Part shown: positions 39,490 through 49,044 of the stretch, piece by piece | Layout: each line of letters begins with the position of its first letter | Numbering within the stretch: position 1 is the first letter of the stretch | Assembly (NCBI GenBank): GCA_012862575.1 | Contig: BLSF01000048.1 | Coordinates: forward strand, 253,797 to 317,796 | Origin: Parietichytrium sp. I65-24A | Taxonomy: Eukaryota > Sar > Bigyra > Thraustochytrida > Thraustochytriidae | DNA length: 64,000 nucleotides | Direction of reading: 5' to 3' | Notes under the pieces: model-generated | The model's input: the letters and a program-made list of their open reading frames with translations, nothing else | Databases searched by the model: none | What the model was told of the DNA's origin: nothing | Position numbers and translations under genes: made by a program

Positions 39490-40086
39490 ATGTGTCAACG
39501 CAGTTTAGCGCAGACTCCTGACCTTGAGAACCACAATTGTGATGTGCAATTCTACAAATTTTCTCGTCGTAGAACTCGTGTATTGCTCGCCCATCTCTTT
39601 CACTGTAAATTGAGAGATTTTTCGAGTGTATTGATTGAGACTTTCAAGTGTTGTGTTGAAGCTTTTCCGTTTGAAGAGCCAAGCGTCATACTCTACTATT
39701 TTTTTCAAAGTCCTACTGATGTTCACCTTGTGGCGGCGAGCTGCGCGATTTACTCATTTTGTAAATGTCAGTTGGAATTCATCACTACTACATTCTTTCC
39801 AGCTGCGGAATTAATCTCGCAAGATGTACGCGTTGGGGTAACAGTCGATCTCAAACGACGACCCCGGAAGATTTCTTCTATTAACTTTGCTCGCTGCAAG
39901 GTATCAAGGTATCGGCGAGATATCATCTTCAGGTCGGTAATTCCCTCGTGGTTCGAGAACTTGGAGATCATGGGCAATTTGTACGAAACCCTCTCTCCCA
40001 ATGCCATCGGTTGGCCTCAAATTCCGGCAGTTTCCCAGAAAAGACTTACAACCGAAACACTGCACCCATCCCCGCGGAGGCTTTAG
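39490..40086 (+). CDS. Doubtful 198-codon open frame, faintly BTB-like
   Basis: This frame starts with ATG. Residues about 20-100 read RVLLAHLFHCKLRDFSSVL and FEEPSVILYYFFQSPTD, followed by VHLVAASCAIYSF. The spacing is reminiscent of a BTB/POZ fold (AH...LxxxSxxF; E-x-S...L-x-YF). The remainder has no domain character. It could be an exon of an unannotated gene, a decayed gene or chance. I would not annotate it as functional without expression or homology. Confidence 0.2.
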   Translation: MCQRSLAQTPDLENHNCDVQFYKFSRRRTRVLLAHLFHCKLRDFSSVLIETFKCCVEAFPFEEPSVILYYFFQSPTDVHLVAASCAIYSFCKCQLEFITTTFFPAAELISQDVRVGVTVDLKRRPRKISSINFARCKVSRYRRDIIFRSVIPSWFENLEIMGNLYETLSPNAIGWPQIPAVSQKRLTTETLHPSPRRL

Positions 40087-43000
40087 ACTAGAGTCGAGTC
40101 TGAGCATCCGAGCCTCGCTGTTGAGCTCCAAGACAACTCGGCAATCATCATCATCAATCAATTTTAAACAATCCATCAGTGTCCATCTCAACCGTAGTAC
40201 TAGTAAAACAACTATGCAACGGACAAATTGTTGAACACGACTAAGAGTTTGCACTGTGTCGGGATTCTTTTCTTTCTTAGCTACTATAGCGGTAAGCTTA
40301 TGAGCTTATTCTTGTTCTTGTTGGTCAAGACTCGTCGGAAAAAAAAGGTTTAACAGTAAATTCGAAAATTTCTTTTCGGGCTTCGAACACCCTGTAGCAG
40401 CGTGCGGCTGAACGGAGTATGCCCCGGTGTTGAGTTCGCTGTCCTTGATTCATGAAAGACCGCAAGGCTTTCGAACACAGGAGGAACTGACCTCGCCGGC
40501 GTACACATGCAAGTGGTGCTCCCGGAAGGTGTCAATCAAGAGAGAAGCAGCTTTAATGGAATTGCCAAATCATGACTCTTGACTGGCTGACTGAATGAAT
40601 GGATGAATGCAAAGGAGTGGCACCGCACATTTTTTCGACGAATGTCCTTGACAAAGAGGGTACTGAAAAAGAGAAGACGAGTTTGCACGAGTAAGCTTCC
40701 ACGGGACGAGTCAATTGAAGCGTTTTGTATTTTGGGTGGTTTTTGCGCTCGCAAATTCCAGACCCGTTCCAGAAAGTCGCAGCGCTTCAGGTTTCTCCGA
40801 GACTTCATTCATCTAAAGGAGCTGAAAAGATTGCACTGCGGTGCAAAGGCTCCGTGTGGGCTACTCCCGTTGGTGGCTATACCCGCGAGATGGATGTTTT
40901 CACTGACATCTACAATTTGCCTACGGGCTTGCACATGTCGGCTGCGCCAGTTGTGTTTGTTTGAAGGCTTCGTAGAACAGTCTCACTATAGATAAATTTT
41001 GAAGCAAATTTTCAAGCCAAAAGAGATCCGAGATCTCAAATCCCGACAGCCATGCACTCTTTGGGAAGCCTCGCAAGGTGATTGACGAGTCAAGAGCCTA
41101 GGCCACAGACAGTTGTCTATTAACGCAGAACAGCGACGCGCCGGGTGGTGTCGCGATCATTGTCGTGTAGTTGGTGATGCTTGTTCTGCAACCCCTCCGC
41201 GACGAACGAGCTGGTCTGCGGAGTGCAAGGTGGAAAGAAAGACTTGGTAATGCAACCTTCCCATGCTGACAATGGCGACGGAAAAGATTTCATCAGCGCG
41301 GGCCGGCATGGCTTCTTATGGCACCGTGCACACACTGCATCTGACGGGAAAGAGTTTGGGGATTCCACGATGACGACCCCGATACAGACGGGTCATTTCG
41401 GCCCGGCTTTTTCACCACCACCGATCCATAAGGTCACGGTGCCAGCGGGCACAGAGAATGTGACGGAAATTCGAGTCAGCGCAAGCGCTAAAAGGTCAAA
41501 GAGTGTGCAAGGGCATACTTCGCAGCTACACCAAGCTATTGAAATTCTGTTTCCGCCTTCTTTTCAAAACATGGTCCACACAGATTGCCGTTTCCTTGGC
41601 CCGACGCCAGAGCATTTTCCACGTCGCCATATTTTTCCTCGCACACCGCGCCGATTCGCCCACGATAATATATACTATAGTAAAGAGTAAATAAAATAAA
41701 CTTCCAAAATCTCATCGCCTAGATCTACTTTTAGGTTGAGCATACATTTCTCGCTATTCATAAGGAGCTATCTATGAATAAAAGCTAGCTCTCTTCTTCA
41801 CTAATAGTATGTCATATGAGTTACGGTCAAGATAGTCAAGACGGAGAAATCGGGATAACTCGATAGAATGAATAAGTAATTTCTACTGCACACATTTCAA
41901 TCTTATCTCCAGCGCAGCAAATTCCCTAGGATCGCGAACCTACTTAGAAATCCATACAAGGTTTCAACTAATATAATTCAGATAGTTTTCAGGGTAGAAC
42001 TCAGTGCTATGCCATTATGTAATTATTATTACCGGTATTACCAGTCGATTATATCCGAGTGGTAGAGACATTTAAGCATCGATTAGACATGCTTAGACCA
42101 CTTGATCACATTCAAGTTCAAGTTTTAACAGAATTCAGAAAGTTCAAGTTCAAGTTATAGAGTCGCTCAACGGCTCTGTCAGTGAACCAATACTTTATAC
42201 TTTTTTTTAAATTGACTGTGAATCTATCTCAAAAATCAAATTTTCGCAATGAATGATCACTTGCATTTTGAGGTCGGTAGAGGTGGCTACGCAAGCAATA
42301 CAAGCAGTGCGGGCACCAGCGCGAAGCAAGGGGTCTTGCGATGGAAGGTGGAGCTCAGATTCATATGAGCAGAAGCAGATTTGAGAAGCGCATGGAATGT
42401 AGCTTCTGCAAGTTACGCTGTGGTATTTGTCCGCTTCATGCTAGTAGACTTGCTTTGCCGACCCAGCGTGAAGCGAAGTGTCGTCCGGTTACTTCCATTA
42501 GGACGCGTTTGCGGAAAGAGCGTTGAGAAGAGGGCAACCCTTAGATTTAGATGCCAGCCTCTCGCCTGCCAGTTGCACAAGTGCTGACCACGTGAATCAG
42601 AAAGGTTGCAACGCATTTCAAACGAATTGTCACGCAAGTGCCTGTGGGTTGGCTTGCGGTTTGCTCGCTTTTGGCAACTAGTCATAGCCAGTCTCGACCA
42701 CGAGAAGTTGAAGAGCTCACTGTCAGCCGGATAGGAGTTAGCTTGAGGCAGGAAGCGAGTGTAAGGGGAAATGAGTAAAACGATGCTGGGAATAATATTT
42801 GGCGGAAGGTAAGTACAATTAGCAGAAGGGGCGGTTGGCTGGAGACGTGCTCTTTCGCAGTTGCCCTCGACTAAGGTCACGCGTGAGGGAGATAGGTGAT
42901 TCTAGTACGCATACCTTGACAAGCGCGTTTCAATCTCGAGAAGACTTCAATGGTAACGGTACTTGTGACGACAACCCTTCGCGTATTTTAATTAGCCTGA

Positions 43001-43129
43001 TTGGGTTGCTCTCATCTGGATGTTAAAGTGGCTCAGCAATCAGCCGCAACTCGACACCCCGTTCACTCCGAGCTCTTGGCGGAGTCACGCGAGCTCGCGG
43101 GCGTCTAGCGGCGCTCCGCGATCGGAGGA

Positions 43130-44587
43130 ATGCCCTCGTTCCACGAAGCCTGGGGCGGGCCCATTGTGACCTGCGACGGGCCGAAAGATTGTCTGACCGG
43201 GAACCTGAGCTTATGGAGTATTGAGTGCCATCTTCTTGGCGACAAGAAAGTGTGTCAGTGCAACACATTATTTGGGGTGCAGGGTTCTGAGTGCCGAGAT
43301 GCCGTCCTCCAGAGCTTCGCATTTTACGCAGCCACAGCAATTGTCATCATCTATCTGCTCGTCTCGTTGATGACTCGACTCGTGCTATTGCGATTGACCA
43401 GGAAGAAATTCAATCTCCGTTTCAAGGCCTCGCTAAACACAGTAATGATCGCACTGTCTCTGCTGAGCAATCTTGTGTCGGCCGTGGCCTTCTTGTGTCA
43501 ATTGACACTTGCTGCGAGATGGGCCTTACCGCACATGACGATGTGGTTTGGCGTCAGTGAAACAATCATGGTTGTTTTCCCCGTATTGAACTTGTTGACT
43601 GTCGTGATTGACTGGCAAATGAAGAAGTCCGCAGCCAAAACATCAACAAGGATAAACCAAAAGCAGGTCACCGTCATTGTTGTGATGGGATATCTACTGT
43701 TTTGTTTTGCTGCCGTGTGTTTGGAATGCAATGGATATAAGATCTTCTTCGTGTGTACTTGTTTGGCCATTGAAATCGCTGCCTTGCTTGCATTTGTGGC
43801 TACAAAATCCTCGCTGATCAGCGAGGTGGAAGGGTTTTTTCTCACGAAGGAGCATTCTTCTTCCAAAATACTTCGTGATATGAGAACTATGGTGTCTCAA
43901 ACAAAATTTGGGTCAGCTCTCTATATCGTTGGTGTCGGCGTCAAGCTCGCGGCAATCATAACAGCAGTTACGAGTGAGCGAACGAGTAAACTATATTTCA
44001 GCGGAAACGTGTTACTCGCGATTGGGGCAAACCTTGTCAATGACTCGATATTGTCATTCAGCGTTCGAAAAATCAGGGCTTACCTGCATAGGTTGAAAAA
44101 GCTCAACAAAGTCAACCCTGCGATATCGTTTATCCTCAAGCTTGAGTCGAGCAACTTTGCCAGCGCTTCGGAAAGGTCATCGTTGAAACTTTTTAGGAAC
44201 AGAAGTATGCCACTGCTACAAATTAAGCCCAATCCGAAATTGGAAGACGAGGGGGATGGATCCTCAAAACTGGATTCCTTAAAGCGTCAAGAACGCGGTT
44301 CCACTCCCTTATCGCGGTCGGGAGGAAGCCGAATGAAATTATTTCGAAATCAATCGACCATAGGCTTTCTTCAATCTCGAAGGTCTTTCGAGAGTTTAAA
44401 ATTGGACGACGGAGGTCACCTCTCTATGTCAAAACATCTCCAAAATATCGATGAGGAGCGCTCAAGCACGAATACGAATCGCTCCACCACGAGACAGACG
44501 ACCAAGACCACAAAATCAACAAAGTCCGCGAAAGGGCAAGTCATCCCCGAAGATTTTATTTCTGTCGCTTTACATGCGCAGGAGTAA
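43130..44587 (+). CDS. Orphan seven-transmembrane protein with Cys-rich N-terminus
   Basis: A 485-residue membrane protein of no family I recognise. The N-terminal 60 residues contain six cysteines (C15, C21, C33, C42 and C44 in VCQCNTLF, and C55) in an EGF-like small extracellular domain, without an obvious cleavable signal peptide. Seven hydrophobic segments follow at about 62-88, 100-128, 138-163, 182-204, 206-229, 262-284 and 288-312. The C-terminal 170 residues are basic, Ser/Thr-rich and hydrophilic, with repeated LKLFRNRS/MKLFRNQS motifs that look like phosphorylation or docking sites. The layout is receptor-like, with seven helices, an outside Cys-rich head and a long cytoplasmic tail. 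Sequence motifs of GPCR classes A or C are not visible. It converges on the kinase-reductase fusion gene. Confidence 0.65.
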   Translation: MPSFHEAWGGPIVTCDGPKDCLTGNLSLWSIECHLLGDKKVCQCNTLFGVQGSECRDAVLQSFAFYAATAIVIIYLLVSLMTRLVLLRLTRKKFNLRFKASLNTVMIALSLLSNLVSAVAFLCQLTLAARWALPHMTMWFGVSETIMVVFPVLNLLTVVIDWQMKKSAAKTSTRINQKQVTVIVVMGYLLFCFAAVCLECNGYKIFFVCTCLAIEIAALLAFVATKSSLISEVEGFFLTKEHSSSKILRDMRTMVSQTKFGSALYIVGVGVKLAAIITAVTSERTSKLYFSGNVLLAIGANLVNDSILSFSVRKIRAYLHRLKKLNKVNPAISFILKLESSNFASASERSSLKLFRNRSMPLLQIKPNPKLEDEGDGSSKLDSLKRQERGSTPLSRSGGSRMKLFRNQSTIGFLQSRRSFESLKLDDGGHLSMSKHLQNIDEERSSTNTNRSTTRQTTKTTKSTKSAKGQVIPEDFISVALHAQE

Positions 44588-45003
44588 ACTCAGTATTATC
44601 TTTTGAAATTGCGCCATGGACATCCAAGCTTCATCCGATGCTTCGTTGAATTTGCACCAAATTTTGAACACTATACTAATCGAAAATTATTTTTGAACTC
44701 TCTCCATGGACAGGTACATATAATTGAAGATCTGCAATTAATTTGCACGTTCGTTCGCCAGAGCCAAAACTGGAAGAGCTCCAATGCTGGCGCGTTCGAA
44801 CACCAGCTTCCCCGTCCACCAATCATGGCTCAACGCAATGAAATGTAAACTGACAGTGAGTGCGGGCGGACACTGCAGAACCAATATGTCAGAAGCTCAC
44901 GTTTCATTGAAAACGCCGTACCCCTTTTTTTTCCCTTTCAAAACGACTCCAAAATGAAAGACCAAAGGATGAGATAGAGAATGAAATTGTGCTTAAAATT
45001 CTT
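44588..45003. other. Convergent 3' intergenic region
   Basis: 416 bp between the stops of a plus-strand and a minus-strand gene. It presumably holds both 3' untranslated regions. A GACAGTGAG string lies near 44853. Nothing else is recognised. Confidence 0.6.
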
Positions 45004-47760
45004 CTAACGACTATACGAAGGGCAGCTTGGACGGGTGATTTCCCAGGCATTGTCAAGGGCGTCCAAAATATCGTTAGAAAGAGGGCCCCCCGAACAAGCC
45101 TGCAGGTTCTCTTCGAGTTGGTCCAATTTACTAGCGCCAACGATCAATCCATCATTCAAACCGCCTTGCAGACGGGAATGATGCATGAGCCAGCGCAACG
45201 AAGCTGCAGTAACAGTGATATTCTCCTTTCGGCACGCTATTTCGATAAGATCGAGCGCCTCGAAATATTGTGGTTTCCAGAACCGATCACGGTACTTGAT
45301 TCCCCATTCGTGCTGACCGAATCGCCCTTTCCCTGGGACATCAACGATTGAGCGGTGCTTGCCGGTCAAAAACCCACCAGCAAGTGGGTTGTACGCGTAG
45401 AACCGAATCCCGAGGGCTTTCAAAGCTGGTAGTAGATCCCTTTCCACATCTCGAGTAATTGCATTGTACATGCCCTGATAAAGCGTGGGAAGCACCCAGC
45501 CACGCTCTTTACAGATGTAATAAATTTGGACAACTTGCCATGCGGCGTAGTTGCTAAGACCGAGCTCTCGGAACTTTCCTGCGAGGTACAAAGTGTGGCA
45601 AGCTTCGAGGGTCGCCTCAATATTGGTGCTGTGATCAGGAGCGTGCAAATAGAATACGTCCACCGACGGTACACCCATATCAGTCAACGATTCAGACATT
45701 TGAGCGATGACGCTCTCAGGGCGAAGCGTGTCTCCGTAGCCTTTGAAAGGATTGGCTTTCGTAGCGATAAAAACGTGCTCCCTGAGGTCAGGGCGTTTCT
45801 CCAAGATGGTGCCGATAAATTCCTCAGTTCTGCCATGCTGATACATCCTCGCAGTATCAACTTCCATCCGTCCTCCGGAGAGATGGTCAAGGACACATTT
45901 TGCTTGCGCAAAAGCATCAAACATGCTCTCACTCACAGACAAGTCAACTTGCCCTGCCATCGTCATGGTCCCAAGAATCACGCGCAGGGGCTTTTTTGAC
46001 GCCACACTTGCAGCCTTGTAGAAGGAGGATGAAGAGGAAGTCGACGCGGCTGTTCCGTTCGAAGGAATGACTTCTTTGCTTCGAGTCTCCCCATTGACTT
46101 GCGGTGGGGCCGAAGAGTTGCTTGCAGCTTGGGCAGGAGCAACAGCAGGAGCAGGTTCTTCTGCCGATGGTGATTGGGCAGTCTCCTCTGCTTCTTCATT
46201 TTCACTCTTAGGGGCTGGGGCGTCGTCCGAGTTACCCTCGGCGCGTTTCAAGGCGATAGACGCCGAGGGAGGCTGGATATTTGGGATAACACTTGAGACC
46301 ACGAGCTGAAGGTCTTTGAAGATGTGTTCGATTGGCCTATTCGTATCGACTTTATGCACCATCCCTTGACGGGCAAAGTGCTCTACGATCGGCATTCTGA
46401 TATGCGCGTGGCAGAAAGATTGTCAGAACATGCAAAGTCGTTGGCGCATCGTCCAGCAAGCCGTCAAAAGTCAGGAAAAAACTTACGTGTCTGAGTGGTA
46501 GGTCTGCAAGCGCTTTTTGATACTCTCCATGTTGTCGTCGCTCCTGCCGCTCGACTGGCCGCGCTCCAATAACCTCTCAACGATGACCTCTTCGGGGCAT
46601 TCAAAGAACAAAACCCCTGCGACGTTGACATTCCCGGCGGTCTCCCGGATCCACCCATCTAGGTTGTCTTGATTGCGAGGAAATCCATCGATGAGGTAGC
46701 ACGACGCTTGCTTTCCTTTCATGGCATTCATCAGGAGCTTCACAGTGATCTCAATCGGCACAATCTTGCCGTCTCGAATGTACGCCTCTATCAGCGCACC
46801 GTCTTTGGAATCTTGGTTGCTGCGCTCCGCTCGCAGCAGATCTCCGGCAGAGAGGTGCGTGAACCCATATTCGTCCGACAGCAGCGCGCACTGTGTGCCT
46901 TTCCCGCTTCCCGGCGCGCCTAACACGAAGAGCACCGTCGGCCGCTCCTCGCTAGCTTTGGCGTTGCCTTCTCCCCCATCGGCATGTTCGGAACCCGCCG
47001 CGTCCACGCGTGCGATTGAATCCGCCACCGCCGGCGATGCGGGTTGGCTTTTTGACGGGGACAGTGAGATCGAGTACGTGAGTTCCTTGTTGGTGAGCCA
47101 CGAGTAGCTGTTGTCCCATTGCAGCCACAGCCGACCGGCCTGCTCCATCACCACGGAGCCCTGAATGGACACCTCGTGCGATTCTACGCGCTCGTCGTCG
47201 ACGATGGTGAGAATGTCGCCGTCATCTTTCTCCAGCAGCACGGCGAACCCGATGTCGCCATTTTCGGTCTTGAAACCCCACTCAACAAAATTACCCGGCG
47301 CAACTTCCAGCGGCACCTGCTTCATCGAACCGGCCTGCACCACCACCTGCGTCGTCTTCCATCGCACTTTTTCGTCCAACATCTCGGTTCCCGCGTCTTT
47401 TGCGTCTCCCGTTTCCACTTCTGGTTCCAACCTCGCCTCTGTAGCAGAACCCACCTGCGCCTTGTCTGATACTGAGGCTACTGAGGATGCTGAGAACCCT
47501 GCGTCCTCTTCTTCTCTCTCCGGTTCCGACGGGTCCGACGGTTCCGACGGGTCCGACTGCCCTGCCGCGGCCGGTTCTGCGCCGTGGCCGGTTCCTGCGC
47601 TCGATTCGCGCCGAGACTTCTCCCCGCGGTCGCCCAGCTTGCGCTGCAGCAGCTCCTCTCTTTTCGCGCGCAGCGTCTCCTCCTCCAACGCCAGCTGCGA
47701 CTCCACCTCGCGGCGCGCCTGCGCTTCTTTTCGCAGCTCGCGAATGTACCTCCTCGGCAT
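45004..47760 (-). CDS. GOLD domain - UMP/CMP kinase - AKR7 aldo-keto reductase fusion
   Basis: Two exons (47760-46487 and 46396-45004) give 888 residues. A coiled coil (about 5-45) and acidic linker lead to a GOLD-type beta domain (about 130-240; ends WDNSYSWLTNKELTYSI). Next is a UMP-CMP kinase (about 280-465) with P-loop LGAPGSGKGTQC, NMP site HLSAGDLLRAE, LIDGFPRNQDN and LID RGQSSGRSDDN; the splice falls in its last helix region (TYHSDT-MPIVEHF). A 95-residue Ala/Ser/Pro linker follows, then a complete AKR7 aflatoxin-aldehyde-reductase-type domain (about 560-888) with the AKR tetrad visible as D and Y in VDTARMY, K in IATKANPF and H in YLHAPDH. Both enzyme domains keep their active-site residues. 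Joint function is unknown: nucleotide salvage/phosphorylation plus NADPH-dependent aldehyde reduction, perhaps targeted by GOLD to membranes or partners. Confidence 0.87.
46397..46486 (-). other. Spliceosomal intron inside the kinase domain
   Basis: A 90-bp intron on the minus strand. The donor is AC|GTAAGT and the acceptor ATATCAG|A. The junction rebuilds a Thr codon and restores the continuous UMP-CMP kinase C-terminus. Unspliced, the frame stops two bases into the donor. This links what would look like two genes. Confidence 0.9.
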
Positions 47761-49044
47761 GTCCTACGCGCCAAACGCGCCAAACGTGCCAGAGCAAGCA
47801 CACGCTACAAGGGTGTGCGCGCGAGGGCTAATATATCAGTAAGCAAGACTACCAGGGGGTGCGCGAGGACGGAGGGAAAGTGCGGGTTGTGCGGGTGCGC
47901 GGGAGAAGGAAAGGGTCGGGCTGACTGGAAGTCGGGCTAGGGAATAAGGTAATGAGCTGGATGGGAAGGAAAAAGAAGGAAAAGATATTCTTCTGGAGGG
48001 ATTCGAGCTGGGAGATGGACGGTGGGTCAGTAATTGAGACTTGGAACTAGCTCCTATCTATCTATAGAGCTATAGCTAGCCCCTAGTCTCTACTCTACCC
48101 CAAGCTGGGGAGTAAGCCATGGTGAGGCATGACTTGGAGTGTGGGATGATGGGACATGGGACATGGGACATGTGACCTCGATCTCCCTACTTCACTTTTT
48201 CTATCTGCAATTCTTTCTTCTTTCTCTTCTTTATTTTAAAGAAAAAGGAACTCGCACACACAATGGAAGCATAATACAAGTCCAACATTGCACCAGCAAA
48301 ACGGAACGGAGTTGCTCTTTTGATCATTGATCACATCGATAGATTTTCATGAACATAGTTCGGAGATACCTTACATCCCTACCATTTTGCCTATCAAGAC
48401 TGACCAAACGAACAACTAGCTAGGGGATACTCACAGCAAACACCTCCAAGGGTGCCTGCCCATCTTTGAGTCCTTGATGCGCGTTGTTCGACCAGCGCTC
48501 AGCTGTCCAGGCCCACCCAGCACGAAACCGGCGCGGTTGCAAACTCGAGGGGAAATTGGTGAGAGCATTGCAGAAGCGAATACAGGCAAAGGTGTGCAAC
48601 GGGACTGTGGAGTCTCTTCCTCAAGTTTTGTGAATTGTGAATTGTGAATTTCTAAACTCTGATCGAGGCAAGTAACAGTACCGAGTAAGAAACTCTCCGA
48701 GAAATTCCTTTGACTTTGTCAAAGTGTCGGGAACCAGGAAGGAGAGCACAGAAAAATGAAAGTGAAAACAAGTTTTTTGGAGCTATTTCTACAAACAGAT
48801 GAGGAGCGGGACCCCGGTTTGACCTAGGACGTCGCTCTGGAGGAGCGCGCGTATACGAGGTAGGCCGTCGGGGCTGCTCCCGGAAGAAATAAGCAGCTTG
48901 GGCGAATATGTTCTTTGCAAGAGATCGATCGTGCCTTGCATGTATTATTGTTCAGAGTAAAAAAGAGATGGATTCTAGATCCGCACACAAAAGATGACGG
49001 GTGTGCTTCGGAGCGAGGGTGTCGGAAAAAGGAACTGTGTGTGC
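47761..49044. other. Intergenic between fusion gene and myosin
   Basis: About 1.3 kb between two minus-strand genes. It contains GGGACATGGGACATGTGAC repeats near 48150, short TATC/CTAG-rich sequence at about 48055-48080 and the TTGTGAA heptamer triplicate at 48628-48650. No gene is recognised. Confidence 0.6.
48628..48650. repeat. TTGTGAA heptamer, three tandem copies
   Basis: Three exact TTGTGAA units, the reverse complement of the TTCACAA repeat at 30521-30557. Confidence 0.9.

Larger units (their letters stand above)
37591..43129. other. Large divergent intergenic region (5.5 kb)
   Basis: No confident gene. It contains CT- and GA-rich runs (38390-38500, 38690-38760), a GAAA microsatellite (38168-38195), GACT repeats near 38815-38840, a 198-codon plus-strand frame at 39490-40086 (listed separately) and a markedly AT-rich part at about 41690-42260. 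A duplicated AAGTTCAAGTTCAAGTT string occurs at about 42110-42160. Other frames, for example around 41181-41690, lack an ATG start and known motifs. Confidence 0.55.

Noticed and set aside
42045-42125. tRNA-like string (CCGAGTGGTAGAGAC followed by an AAGCAT/ATGCTT stem)
   Set aside because: The putative anticodon loop has the wrong size, there is no proper acceptor stem, and no good B-box is present. The resemblance to a Leu/Ser tRNA A-box is probably chance.
45004-46395. A separate stand-alone aldo-keto reductase gene
   Set aside because: Its first 35 residues are plainly the C-terminus of the upstream UMP-CMP kinase, and clean GT-AG sites restore the frame, so one spliced fusion gene is the simpler reading.
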